This document shows, one piece after another, positions 24,510-33,596 of a DNA stretch of 33,709 nt. Under the pieces are notes generated by a model. That model was not told the origin of the DNA, searched no databases, and worked only from the letters and a program-made list of their open reading frames with translations. Source of the DNA: an uncultured Peptostreptococcus sp. (lineage in GTDB: Bacteria; Bacillota; Clostridia; Peptostreptococcales; Peptostreptococcaceae); assembly GCA_900759325.1 (NCBI GenBank), contig CAAEUW010000033.1, forward strand, positions 1-33,709, in the 5' to 3' direction. How positions within the stretch are numbered: position 1 is the stretch's first letter; each line of letters starts with the position of its first letter. The translations under genes and the position numbers were made by a program.

Positions 24510-25430
24510 ATGGATAAAAAAGAAATTTATAATCTATTAAGTCAAATTATAGATGAAAATTCAATTTACATAGATGAACCAATGAATAAACGTACATCCT
24601 TCAGGGTTGGTGGTCCTGCTGATATTCTAGTTAGACCAAAAACTGAGGAAGAAATAGGCAATATTTTTAAGATGGTTAATGAGTTAAATATTCCATTTTT
24701 AGTTAAGGGAAATGGTAGTAATATATTGATAAAAGATGGTGGCTTCAGAGGTCTGGTAATAGAAATATCAGACAACTTTAGCGACTTTGAAATAAGAGGT
24801 ACAGAGGTAGAAATTCAGTCTGGTGCCCTACTATCTGTTATAGGCAGGGCTGTTATGGAAAAGTCTCTAACTGGCTTTGAGTTTGCTTCAGGTATACCAG
24901 GAACACTAGGAGGTGCCCTTGCTATGAATGCAGGTGCCTATGGTGGAGAAATGAAGAATATAGTTAAGTCTGTAAGACTTATGAATATTGAAGGTCAGAT
25001 AGTAGAATTTACAAATGAAGAAATGAATTTTGGCTATAGGCATAGTAGACTGACTGATGAAAGTTGGATAGCTATTTCAGCTATAATATCACTAGAAAAG
25101 GGAGACTATGCAGAAATTAAGGCTAGAATGGAAGATCTAGCCCTTCAGAGAAGGACTAAACAACCATTAGAGTATCCGAGTGCAGGCAGTACATTTAAGA
25201 GACCTACTGGTTACTTTGCAGGAAAGTTAATACAGGATTCCAACCTTAAGGGTGTATCTATCGGAGGTGCCCAGGTATCAAGCAAGCATTCTGGATTTGT
25301 CATAAACTACAATAAGGCAAGTGCCAAGGATATAGTAGACCTGATCGAACATATAAAGAAGACAGTATTTGAATGTCAGGGTGTACATCTTGAGGAAGAG
25401 GTAAAGATCCTAGGCGAGGACGAGGAATAA
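24510..25430 (+). CDS. murB: UDP-N-acetylenolpyruvoylglucosamine reductase
   Basis: 306 residues from ATG 24510, 5 nt after AAAAGGAGG; an adjacent in-frame ATG at 24507 is only 2 nt from the RBS. MurB is the FAD enzyme that reduces UDP-GlcNAc-enolpyruvate to UDP-MurNAc in peptidoglycan synthesis. FAD-binding stretches KGNGSNILIKDGG (66-78) and ASGIPGTLGGALAMNAGAYG (126-145) are clear. The proton-donor serine is in PSAGSTFKRP (Ser227) and the active-site glutamate in VHLEEEVKILG (near 295). The spacer before it (24423-24506) is AT-rich with no clear terminator. Confidence 0.96.
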   Translation: MDKKEIYNLLSQIIDENSIYIDEPMNKRTSFRVGGPADILVRPKTEEEIGNIFKMVNELNIPFLVKGNGSNILIKDGGFRGLVIEISDNFSDFEIRGTEVEIQSGALLSVIGRAVMEKSLTGFEFASGIPGTLGGALAMNAGAYGGEMKNIVKSVRLMNIEGQIVEFTNEEMNFGYRHSRLTDESWIAISAIISLEKGDYAEIKARMEDLALQRRTKQPLEYPSAGSTFKRPTGYFAGKLIQDSNLKGVSIGGAQVSSKHSGFVINYNKASAKDIVDLIEHIKKTVFECQGVHLEEEVKILGEDEE

Positions 25431-25480
25431 TTGTCTAATTAGATACTTAGGCACTTATTTTTAGTAATCTGGAGGTGACT

Positions 25481-26224
25481 ATGAAAATTCTTGCAGATTA
25501 CCATACACATACGATTTATAGTTGTGGTAATAACGAAAATAGAAGGCATGCCAAGGGAACGATAGAAGAAAACGTCCTTGCTGCCATAGATAAGGGGCTT
25601 GAGGTTATTGGTATTTCTGAACACGGATTTAACCATAATTTCTATGGACTATCGAGAAAAAATGCAAAAAAAGAAAGAGAAGAAATAGATAGACTAAACA
25701 AGAAATATCCGCAGATTAAGGTGCTGATGGGGATGGAGTGTAATATTTTAGATGACACTGGTAGGATAGATATGCCAGACGATATGGTTCACTATTTTGA
25801 TTATATCTTGGCGGGCTACCACTACGGGTCTAGACCAACATCACTTAGGTCTATTCTCCACCATATAGATAATTTCTTGTTTTCGGGAAGGCTATTTTCG
25901 AAAAAATATAATACGAGGGCCCTTATTAAGGCTATGGAGAGGTATGACTTAAAGTACATTACCCATCCAGGAGACAAGGGACAGGTAGATATTGTAGAGG
26001 TAGCTCAGGCTGCAGTAAGAACTAATACAGGCTTAGAAATTAATGGTCATCACAATAGGCTAAGCCCTGAGATGATAAGGGCCATTAGTCATATGGACCT
26101 GAAGTTTTACATAGGCTCTGATGCCCATAAGCCTGAAAATATAGCTAATTTTGAAAGGGCATATGAAATAGTAGAGGAAAGTGGACTAGACCCTGCTAGG
26201 ATAGTAAACCTGGTCAAGGATTAG
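25481..26224 (+). CDS. PHP-domain phosphoesterase
   Basis: 247 residues from ATG 25481, 5 nt after GGAGG; a GTG two codons earlier overlaps the RBS. PHP-domain proteins are metal-dependent phosphoesterases, related to histidinol phosphatase and to the exonuclease domain of DNA polymerase III. Metal ligands are seen at the start (DYHTHTIYS, His8 and His10), in ISEHGFNH, in the central GMECNI segment, in THPGDKGQ and GHHNR, and in the terminal GSDAHKPEN. A gene of this type regularly sits between murB and rapZ in Clostridia. Its substrate is unknown; it should not be called HisK on this evidence. Confidence 0.88.
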   Translation: MKILADYHTHTIYSCGNNENRRHAKGTIEENVLAAIDKGLEVIGISEHGFNHNFYGLSRKNAKKEREEIDRLNKKYPQIKVLMGMECNILDDTGRIDMPDDMVHYFDYILAGYHYGSRPTSLRSILHHIDNFLFSGRLFSKKYNTRALIKAMERYDLKYITHPGDKGQVDIVEVAQAAVRTNTGLEINGHHNRLSPEMIRAISHMDLKFYIGSDAHKPENIANFERAYEIVEESGLDPARIVNLVKD

Positions 26225-26267
26225 TGATATATAGAGACTGAGTAGGTAATGTTAAAGGAGGTTTTTT

Positions 26268-27131
26268 ATGAAGTTTGTCATAGTAACTGGATTGTCAGGT
26301 TCAGGCAAGAGTGAGGCCATGAGAGCCTTGGAAGATATAGGCTTTTATTGTGTAGATAATTTACCTCCTGCCTTGATAGTGAATTTTGCAGAATTATTTT
26401 TCCATGGGAATTCAAATATTGACAAGGTGGCCTTAGGTATAGATATAAGGGGAAGGGAGTTTTTCCAGACTCTTAATTCAGCCCTTGACCAGTTGAGTGC
26501 GGCCAATTTTAAGTATGATATGATCTACTTAGATTGTGATGATGACGTCTTGATCAAGAGATACAAGATGACTAGGCGTAACCACCCGCTGGCTGTAAAT
26601 TCACAGATTTCAGACGGCATTAAAAAGGAAAGAGTAATAATGGGGCCTTTAAAGAGGGTTTCTAAGATGATAGTTGATACAACCAATATGAAGCCTAAGG
26701 ACCTTAAGGCTGAAATTGCCAGTATATACGATGAGGGTGATGGACTTGAAAGTCCTAATATAACTATCTCGGTAGTATCTTTTGGATTTAAGTATGGTCT
26801 GCCAACAGATGCGGACTTGGTTATGGACGTAAGATTTTTACCTAACCCATACTATGATTTAGAGCTTAGGCCAAAGACTGGTGATAGCCAGGATGTAAGA
26901 GATTTTGTAATGGACTCAAAGGTAAGTCATGATTTTATCGAAAAGTTTTTTGACATGTTAGACTTCTTGATACCTGAATATATCAATGAAGGCAAGCAAC
27001 ATTTAGTTATTGGTATAGGTTGTACAGGCGGTAGGCATAGGTCCGTCACAATTGCCAACTACACATATGATTATTTGAACGACAAGGGCTACAGGGCAGT
27101 CAAAAAACATAGGGATGCAAAGCTAGATTAG
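26268..27131 (+). CDS. rapZ: RNase adapter/nucleotide-binding protein RapZ (YvcJ)
   Basis: 287 residues. The N-terminal P-loop GLSGSGKS (8-15) is followed by the family hallmark ALEDIGFYCVDNLPP. The C-terminal half carries SFGFKYGLPTDADLVMDVRF and the GIGCTGGRHRSVTIA loop, which resembles a phosphate-binding loop. In E. coli RapZ brings the small RNA GlmZ to RNase E under glucosamine-6-phosphate control; in Firmicutes the orthologue YvcJ hydrolyses nucleotides and affects competence. AAAGGAGG lies 7-8 nt before the ATG. It is followed by yvcK after 10 bp, a conserved pairing. Confidence 0.95.
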   Translation: MKFVIVTGLSGSGKSEAMRALEDIGFYCVDNLPPALIVNFAELFFHGNSNIDKVALGIDIRGREFFQTLNSALDQLSAANFKYDMIYLDCDDDVLIKRYKMTRRNHPLAVNSQISDGIKKERVIMGPLKRVSKMIVDTTNMKPKDLKAEIASIYDEGDGLESPNITISVVSFGFKYGLPTDADLVMDVRFLPNPYYDLELRPKTGDSQDVRDFVMDSKVSHDFIEKFFDMLDFLIPEYINEGKQHLVIGIGCTGGRHRSVTIANYTYDYLNDKGYRAVKKHRDAKLD

Positions 27132-27141
27132 GGGTGACATT

Positions 27142-28281
27142 ATGAGTAAATGGGAGATTGTTTCGTTAGTGCTACCCTTCTTGAGTATACTAGCCTTTAT
27201 ATTGGCCCTAGTGGTACTTTATAAGGTTGCCAAGCTATATAAAAAGACTGTTGAACAGAATATGAAGCAAATGGAAATGTTCACCTATAAGAAGGATGAT
27301 CCTAATGTAGTAGTTATAGGTGGTGGTACAGGCCAGTCGGTTTTTCTGAGAGGCCTTAAGCATGAAACAAAAAATATAACTGCAATAGTAACTGTAGCAG
27401 ATGATGGTGGAGGTTCAGGTGTCTTGAGAGAGGACTTGGGTATGATACCGCCAGGAGATATAAGAAACTGTCTATTGGCCTTGGCTAATATGGAGCCAGC
27501 CATGAGTGAGGTTATGAGGTATAGGTTCCCAGATGGAAGCCTTAAGGGCCAAAGTTTTGGCAACTTATTTCTTGCAGCTATGACAGGTATATATGATAAT
27601 TTTGAAACGGCTGTCTACAAGATGGGACAGGTATTTGCTGTAACAGGAAGGGTATTGCCAGTATCATTGGATAATATAAACCTGATAGCAGAGCTAGAAA
27701 ATGGAGAAACTGTGGTTGGAGAATCAAATATACCACGCCAGGTTAGAAAAACTAAGAGTGCAATTAAAAAAATTTATTTAGATAATCCGGATGCCAAGCC
27801 ACTTGATGAAGTGGTTACATCCATAAAAAATGCCGATGCAGTAGCCATAGGACCAGGAAGTTTATATACGAGTATCCTTCCAAACCTATTGGTTGAAGGC
27901 GTAGTAGATGCCCTATCAACTACGAGGGCACCTAAGGTTTATGTCTGTAATATAATGACCCAGCCAGGTGAAACAGGTGGCAAGAATGTCCTTGACCATG
28001 TAAAGGTCATAGTTGACCATGCTGGTATTAACTTTATAGACTATGTTCTAGTCAACAATGAGTACCTACCTCAGGGTGTGTTCGAAAGATATGCCAAGGA
28101 TGGGGCAGAGCTTGTAATGTTGGACAAGGACCAGAGGGATGGTCTAGAGGCTATGGGCATAAAATGTATAGAAGAAAAATTAATTGAAATAAAGAATGGT
28201 TATATACGTCACGATGCTGAAATGGTATCAAAGGCCGTGGTAGATATAGCTATAAAAGAAAAAACGAAGTACGAAAAATAA
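27142..28281 (+). CDS. yvcK: Gluconeogenesis factor YvcK (CofD-like) with N-terminal membrane helix
   Basis: 379 residues. A hydrophobic segment (about 6-28) forms a single membrane anchor before the CofD/YvcK fold starts at about 53 with VVVIGGGTGQSVFLRG. The UDP-sugar/nucleotide-binding segments VADDGGGSGVLREDLGMIPP split over 93-112 and AIGPGSLYTSILPN are intact. YvcK proteins bind UDP-GlcNAc and are needed for normal cell-wall supply during growth on gluconeogenic carbon sources. The membrane anchor is absent from B. subtilis YvcK but occurs in some Clostridia. Neighbours rapZ and whiA match the conserved yvcJ-yvcK-yvcL order, except for the Nudix gene inserted before whiA. Confidence 0.94.
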   Translation: MSKWEIVSLVLPFLSILAFILALVVLYKVAKLYKKTVEQNMKQMEMFTYKKDDPNVVVIGGGTGQSVFLRGLKHETKNITAIVTVADDGGGSGVLREDLGMIPPGDIRNCLLALANMEPAMSEVMRYRFPDGSLKGQSFGNLFLAAMTGIYDNFETAVYKMGQVFAVTGRVLPVSLDNINLIAELENGETVVGESNIPRQVRKTKSAIKKIYLDNPDAKPLDEVVTSIKNADAVAIGPGSLYTSILPNLLVEGVVDALSTTRAPKVYVCNIMTQPGETGGKNVLDHVKVIVDHAGINFIDYVLVNNEYLPQGVFERYAKDGAELVMLDKDQRDGLEAMGIKCIEEKLIEIKNGYIRHDAEMVSKAVVDIAIKEKTKYEK

Positions 28282-28313
28282 CATTTGATTATATATATTT
28301 AAGGAGTGATACT

Positions 28314-28730
28314 ATGAGAGAAGAGCAAAGTGCAGGAGGGGTCGTTCTTCTAGGCAACGCTATCTTACTATTGAGAAAATACAATGGTGATTGGGTCCTA
28401 CCCAAGGGAAAGATAGAGTCAGGAGAGAGTCACGAGGAAGCTGCCCTAAGGGAAGTAAAAGAGGAAACTGGCGTAAAGGCCAATATAGATAAATACTTGG
28501 GAGAAATCCACTATACATATAAGGAAAATTGGGACCACACAAAACAAGTACACAAGATTGTATACTGGTACCTGATGAATACAAAGTGTATGGACACTAT
28601 ACCTCAGAAGGAAGAAGGCTTTGTCGATGCTAAGTTCATCCATATTGACAGGGTTGTAAATATGGCTAGATATGACGATGAAAAGGAAATTATAAGGGTA
28701 GCCCTAAAGGAAATTAAAAAGGGGCAATAG
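28314..28730 (+). CDS. Nudix hydrolase
   Basis: 138 residues, a single-domain Nudix protein. The Nudix box GX5EX7REUXEEXGU is complete (Gly32 to Val54; Glu38, Arg46, Glu47, Glu50, Glu51), so it should hydrolyse a nucleoside diphosphate linked to another group, with Mg2+ or Mn2+. The opening SAGGVVLLGNAILLLRK and the WVLPKGKIE strand resemble MutT/Ap4A-hydrolase-like members, but substrate cannot be deduced. AAGGAG lies upstream. The gene ends 3 nt before whiA and is certainly co-transcribed with it. In B. subtilis a Nudix gene (yvcI) also belongs to this cluster but is located before yvcJ. Confidence 0.9.
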   Translation: MREEQSAGGVVLLGNAILLLRKYNGDWVLPKGKIESGESHEEAALREVKEETGVKANIDKYLGEIHYTYKENWDHTKQVHKIVYWYLMNTKCMDTIPQKEEGFVDAKFIHIDRVVNMARYDDEKEIIRVALKEIKKGQ

Positions 28731-28733
28731 AAA

Positions 28734-29699
28734 ATGTCTTTTTCTACAGAAGCGAAAAATGAACTAGCGAGGATTGACAATCCTAACCAAAAGGCAGATA
28801 TAGCAGAGCTGTCTGCAATCATTAGGCAGGCTGGTAGTATACAGTTTGCTGGAAATATGAAGATGAGTCTTAAGATAACGACAGAGTTGAATTCTATAGC
28901 TAGAAAAATATTCAAGCTCTTAAAGACCTGCTTTGATATAAACACTAGTATTACAGTTAATAAAAATCAAATGTTAAAGAAAAACAACAGCTATGTTTTG
29001 ACTGTTACTCCAGAAATGGGGGCAGCAAAATTATTGGTTGACCTGGGTATCTTAGAAAGAGAAGATAGCTTTTTCTCCAAAAATGATATACCTAGGAAAA
29101 TAGTAGATAGCTCAGAAGAGGCCTATGCCTATGTAAGGGGGGCTTTTTTGGGATCTGGTTCCATAAATGATCCAGAAAAAAACTACCATATGGAAATTGT
29201 TACAAATAATGAAGACTATGCCTATGAATTAAGTGATTTGATTAATTCCATGGGCTTTACCAGTAAGATAGTTTTAAGAAAGAACTATCATGTAGTATAC
29301 CTAAAGGAAAGTGAACAGATATCAGACCTCTTAGCCATGATAGGGGCCCACAAGGCCATGTTCAAGTTACAGAATATAAAGATAGTAAAGGATATGCGTA
29401 ACAAGGTTAATAGGATTGTAAACTGTGAAACTGCCAACCTATCCAAAACAGTGGATGCGGCGGTTAAGCAGGTGGAGAACATCCTGATAATACAGAAGAC
29501 TATAGGTATAAGTAAGCTGCCTGAAAACCTACAAGAATTGGCTCTTTTGAGATTGGAAAATGAAGATATCAGTCTGAAGGAATTGGGTGAAAAAATGCAT
29601 CCTCCTCTTGGTAAGTCTGGCGTCAACCATAGGTTTAAAAAAATCGAAAAAATTGCTGATCAATATAGGGATCAGGTGTCTATTGATGACTTATTCTAG
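28734..29699 (+). CDS. whiA: DNA-binding protein WhiA
   Basis: 321 residues, usual WhiA length, starting MSFSTEAKNELARI as in other members. The N-terminal part has the degenerate LAGLIDADG homing-endonuclease fold (AYVRGAFLGSGSINDPE is the recognisable core, about 131-147). The C-terminal part is a helix-turn-helix (about 255-310; LPENLQELALLRLENEDISL split by a turn, then GKSGVNHRFKKIEKIA). WhiA controls sporulation in Streptomyces and cell division or chromosome segregation in Bacillus. AAAGGGG (in the end of the Nudix gene) precedes the ATG. Confidence 0.95.
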   Translation: MSFSTEAKNELARIDNPNQKADIAELSAIIRQAGSIQFAGNMKMSLKITTELNSIARKIFKLLKTCFDINTSITVNKNQMLKKNNSYVLTVTPEMGAAKLLVDLGILEREDSFFSKNDIPRKIVDSSEEAYAYVRGAFLGSGSINDPEKNYHMEIVTNNEDYAYELSDLINSMGFTSKIVLRKNYHVVYLKESEQISDLLAMIGAHKAMFKLQNIKIVKDMRNKVNRIVNCETANLSKTVDAAVKQVENILIIQKTIGISKLPENLQELALLRLENEDISLKELGEKMHPPLGKSGVNHRFKKIEKIADQYRDQVSIDDLF

Positions 29700-29720
29700 G
29701 CTGGTGCTCATGCATCAGCT
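29699..29720 (+). other. Short hairpin between whiA and dnaE
   Basis: GCTGGTG (29700-29706) pairs with CATCAGC (29713-29719), one G-U, loop CTCATG. The following TATTTTAAG is a poor U tract, so at most partial termination or transcript processing between whiA and dnaE is expected. Confidence 0.4.
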
Positions 29721-29740
29721 ATTTTAAGAAGGGGGTAAAT

Positions 29741-32700
29741 ATGGAAAATACAGAAAAGAAGGACTTTTGCCATTTGCATGTCCATACAGAATACAGCCTC
29801 TTAGACGGTTTTTCCAGGCTAGACAAGTTAATATCAAGGGTAAAGGACCTAGGTATGACTGCCTGCGCAATTACAGACCATGGGTCTATGTTTGGTGTAG
29901 TAGACTTCTATAAAAAATGTAAGTCTGCAGGCATAAAGCCCATAATTGGTTGTGAGGTATATTTAGCCCCTAGAGATATGGAGAGCAAGGATTCAACCCT
30001 TGACAAGTATTCCTCTCATTTAATTTTATTGGCAGAAAATAACCAAGGATACAAGAACCTTATTAAGATAGTATCAGATGCCTATGTGGATGGTTTTTAT
30101 TACAAGCCAAGGACTGATAAGGACCACCTAAGAAGGTATTCTGAAGGTATTATATGCCTATCAGCCTGCCTAAATGGTGAGATACCAAAGGCCATTCTAG
30201 CTAGAAATTTTGACAGGGCTAGGTCCTTGGCCCAGGAATACATAGATATATTTGGTAAGGATAATTTTTTCTTAGAGGTCCAAGATCACAAGCTGGCAGA
30301 GGACAAGGAAGTAAACGCAGGGCTTCTAAAGTTATCCAAGGATATGGATATTCCACTAGTGGCAACAAATGATGCCCACTATGTATATAGGGAGGATGCA
30401 AAGATACAGGATGTTTTGATGTGTATACAGATGCAAAAGACACTGGATGATCCATCAAGGATGAAGTTCCCTAATGATGAATTTTATATAAAGTCTAGGG
30501 AAGAAATGGAGGGTCTATTTACCTTTGCTCCACAAGCAATTGATAATACACTTAAGATAGCTAAAAGGTGTAATGTGGAATTTGACTTTGATAGCTACCA
30601 TATTCCTACCTTTGATGTTCCTCAAGGCTATACGGCCTTGACATACCTTCAGCATATATGTAACCAAGGCTTGGTTGAAAGGTACGGAGATGAGGATGGT
30701 AATGTTGACCAGGCCCTAAGAGATAGGTTGAATTATGAGATAGAAGTAATAGCAAATATGGGATATATAGAGTACTTCCTAATAGTGTGGGATTTTATCA
30801 ATTATTCCAAGCAGAATAATATAATGGTTGGTCCGGGCAGAGGATCAGCGGCAGGATCTATAGTCGCTTATACACTAAAGATTACAGATATAGACCCTAT
30901 CAAGTACAGCCTACTTTTTGAGCGTTTCCTGAATCCTGAGAGAGTAACCATGCCTGATATAGATATAGACTTTTGCTACGAAAGACGTGAAGAGGTTATA
31001 GACTATGTAAAGAGGAAGTATGGTATAGACCACGTTGCACAGATCATAACCTTTGGCACAATGGGGGCCAAGCTAGCTATTAGGGATGTAGGTAGGGTCT
31101 TAGACATTGCCTACAACAAGGTGGATAGTGTGGCCAAGGAAATACCTTTCGCCCTAGGAATGACTATAGATAAGGCCTTTGATATGAATCCAAGTCTTAG
31201 AGACCTTTATGAGGCAGACCATGAGGTAAAGGAGATAATTGATATATCCAAAGAGATGGAGGGTATGGTGAGACATGCCTCTACCCATGCAGCAGGTGTT
31301 GTTATCTCTAAGAGGCCCGTCTATGAGTATGTACCCCTGTACAAGAACCAGGACTCTATCACGACCCAGTTTACAATGACAACACTTGAAGAACTAGGAC
31401 TTCTAAAGATGGACTTCCTAGGTTTAAGAACACTGACTGTTATCAGGGATGCCCTTGACCTAATCGAAGCAAACCGTGAAAAGAAGGGATACAATGAAAA
31501 GATAGATTTTAGCAAGATGGAATATAATGATCCAAAGGTATTTGACCTGATATCCCAGGCCAATACTCTGGGTGTTTTCCAGCTGGAAAGTGGCGGTATG
31601 AGGAACTTTATGAAGCAACTAAAGCCAAATTGCTTTGAAGATATAGTTGCAGGAATTTCCCTATTTAGACCAGGGCCAATGGACTCTATACCGACCTATA
31701 TAAATTGCAAGAATAATCCTGACCAGGTTACATACCTACATGAGAAGCTAAAGCCTATACTAGATGTGACATACGGATGTCTAGTATATCAGGAACAGGT
31801 AATGCAGGTGGTAAGGGACCTAGGTGGCTATAGCCTGGGACGTAGTGACTCTGTGCGTAGGGCCATGAGTAAGAAAAAGATGGATGTCATGGAAAAGGAG
31901 AGACAGTATTTTATCCATGGTAAGCTAGATGAAAATGATAATATAGAAATTGCCGGCTGTGTAAGAAATGGTGTGCCAGAGGATGTAGCCAACCAGATTT
32001 TTGATGACATGATTGACTTTGCTAAGTATGCCTTTAATAAGTCTCATGCAGCAGCATACGGTGTCTTGTCATATGAAACAGCCTACTTAAAAACCTACTA
32101 TCCAGTAGAATTTATGGCAGCCCTTATGACCTCAGTAATGGGTAATAATGATAAGGTTGTTGAGTATATGAGGGAGTGTAACTCTATAGGTATAGAGGTT
32201 CTACCTCCAGATATTAATAAATCATATTCTAAGTTCTCTGTAGATGGAGACCATATTAGGTTTGGTCTGGCTGCAGTAAAAAATGTTGGGGCCAATGCCA
32301 TAGATAATATAGTCGCAGAGAGGGAGGCCAATGGACCATATAAGAATCTTACGGACCTGGTAAAGAGGATCGATTCAAAGTTTGCCAACAAGAAGACTAT
32401 TGAAAGTCTAATAAAGTGTGGTGCTTTTGACTCAACTGGTGATAACAGGGCCAGCCTTATGTTTGCTTATGAGGATGTTCTAGACTCTATTAGTAGAGAT
32501 AAGAAGAGGAATGTAGAAGGACAGATATCTATGTTTGATATGTTTGCAGATATGGGCAAACAAGATGAACTTGAATTAGGTAGGATAGGCAAGGTTGAAG
32601 AGTTTAAGGATAGGATTAAGCTAGATATGGAAAAAGAGGTCCTAGGACTTTATGTATCTGGACATCCCCTATCTGAATATACGAACAAACTGGAAGATAG

Positions 32701-33343
32701 AATATCTATTACAAATGCCCGTATTAACAAGCTCAGGGAAGAACCTGAAAAGCTATTAGAGATAAATGACCAAGACCATATTGTGGGAGGAATGATAATA
32801 TCCAAAAAGTCCTTCACTACAAAGAATAATGAGATAATGGCCTTTATCAATCTTGAAGACCTTTATGGTACTATGGAAGTAGTAGTCTTCCCAAGAGTCT
32901 TAGAAAAATACAAGAGCCTGATTAAGGAAGACCAGATAGTGCTGATAAAGGGTAAGATTAGTATCAGGGGGGATGAAGATGTATCACTGATAGCCAGTGA
33001 AGTAAAGTCAATAGATGATGATAGCGAGTTCTCAAGTCAGAAGTCTACCTATAATGGCGGCTATGGTCGAGCTGATAATTATAGTAGGCAGGTCCTTAGT
33101 GGTACTGGGAAAAAGGTCTTTATAAGACTTGATTCTATGAGTAATAAAGACTTGTTAAGTCAAGTCTATACTACAATAAGGGCCCACCAAGGTAGGGATC
33201 CAGTGATAATTTTCCCTTTGGATGAAAATATAGATGGGCAAAAGAAGACCTACCAGTTAAAGGATATGGGTGTATATGCTAGTGATGAACTTAAGTCTGA
33301 TCTAGCTAGCTTTCTTAATGAAGGGGATATAGTTATAAAGTAA
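29741..33343 (+). CDS. dnaE: DNA polymerase III alpha subunit (DnaE type)
   Basis: 1200 residues. The N-terminal PHP domain begins with FCHLHVHTEYSLLDG (about 9-23) and extends to about 210. The C-family polymerase core carries GPGRGSAAGS (about 364-373) and the catalytic Asp motif PDIDIDFCYERR (about 405-416). ISLFRPGPMDSIP (about 640) and the GYSLGRSDSVRRAMSKKK finger region are intact. A helix-hairpin-helix tract (about 790-900) and an OB fold (about 1010-1090, ending in VVVFPRVLEKY) follow. It lacks the internal DnaQ-like exonuclease of PolC, so it is the DnaE replicase or lagging-strand/primer-extending polymerase. GAAGGGGG lies before the ATG. It ends the uvrC-to-dnaE block. Confidence 0.96.
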   Translation: MENTEKKDFCHLHVHTEYSLLDGFSRLDKLISRVKDLGMTACAITDHGSMFGVVDFYKKCKSAGIKPIIGCEVYLAPRDMESKDSTLDKYSSHLILLAENNQGYKNLIKIVSDAYVDGFYYKPRTDKDHLRRYSEGIICLSACLNGEIPKAILARNFDRARSLAQEYIDIFGKDNFFLEVQDHKLAEDKEVNAGLLKLSKDMDIPLVATNDAHYVYREDAKIQDVLMCIQMQKTLDDPSRMKFPNDEFYIKSREEMEGLFTFAPQAIDNTLKIAKRCNVEFDFDSYHIPTFDVPQGYTALTYLQHICNQGLVERYGDEDGNVDQALRDRLNYEIEVIANMGYIEYFLIVWDFINYSKQNNIMVGPGRGSAAGSIVAYTLKITDIDPIKYSLLFERFLNPERVTMPDIDIDFCYERREEVIDYVKRKYGIDHVAQIITFGTMGAKLAIRDVGRVLDIAYNKVDSVAKEIPFALGMTIDKAFDMNPSLRDLYEADHEVKEIIDISKEMEGMVRHASTHAAGVVISKRPVYEYVPLYKNQDSITTQFTMTTLEELGLLKMDFLGLRTLTVIRDALDLIEANREKKGYNEKIDFSKMEYNDPKVFDLISQANTLGVFQLESGGMRNFMKQLKPNCFEDIVAGISLFRPGPMDSIPTYINCKNNPDQVTYLHEKLKPILDVTYGCLVYQEQVMQVVRDLGGYSLGRSDSVRRAMSKKKMDVMEKERQYFIHGKLDENDNIEIAGCVRNGVPEDVANQIFDDMIDFAKYAFNKSHAAAYGVLSYETAYLKTYYPVEFMAALMTSVMGNNDKVVEYMRECNSIGIEVLPPDINKSYSKFSVDGDHIRFGLAAVKNVGANAIDNIVAEREANGPYKNLTDLVKRIDSKFANKKTIESLIKCGAFDSTGDNRASLMFAYEDVLDSISRDKKRNVEGQISMFDMFADMGKQDELELGRIGKVEEFKDRIKLDMEKEVLGLYVSGHPLSEYTNKLEDRISITNARINKLREEPEKLLEINDQDHIVGGMIISKKSFTTKNNEIMAFINLEDLYGTMEVVVFPRVLEKYKSLIKEDQIVLIKGKISIRGDEDVSLIASEVKSIDDDSEFSSQKSTYNGGYGRADNYSRQVLSGTGKKVFIRLDSMSNKDLLSQVYTTIRAHQGRDPVIIFPLDENIDGQKKTYQLKDMGVYASDELKSDLASFLNEGDIVIK

Positions 33344-33390
33344 GGCAGACTTATTCAAATAAATACAGACAAAAATATGAATACAAAAAT

Positions 33391-33479
33391 TAAATATAGG
33401 GTCTTATATGACTAGTATATATATTATATTATACTGAAAATCTAATATCTTATGACATATTAATAAGGCCCTATATTTA
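33391..33479. repeat. 89-bp element with 17-bp terminal inverted repeats, probable dnaE terminator
   Basis: TAAATATAGGGTCTTAT (33391-33407) is complementary to ATAAGGCCCTATATTTA (33463-33479) with one G-T. The 55-nt interior contains its own dyad (AGTATA 33414-33419 with TATACT 33430-33435). After the right arm comes TTATTGTTTTTGC, a modest T tract. It may terminate dnaE transcription in front of the ribosomal operon. The length and large loop also fit a tiny MITE-like element, though no target duplication is seen. Confidence 0.65.
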
Positions 33480-33534
33480 TTATTGTTTTTGCATTCATTT
33501 GACTACTTGATTAGGCATAAAAGGTTGGGTTTTA

Positions 33535-33592
33535 AAAAAAATAAAAAAACTTTCGAATATGTGTTGACAAGTAATTCTAAAAGTGTTATTAT
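33535..33592 (+). promoter_or_regulatory. Ribosomal RNA operon promoter with UP element
   Basis: TTGACA (33564-33569), 17 bp, TATTAT (33587-33592), preceded by TGT giving an extended -10. An A-tract (about 33534-33549) sits in the UP-element position. This is the strongest promoter seen in the window and fits an rrn operon promoter. Confidence 0.9.
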
Positions 33593-33596
33593 TAAT

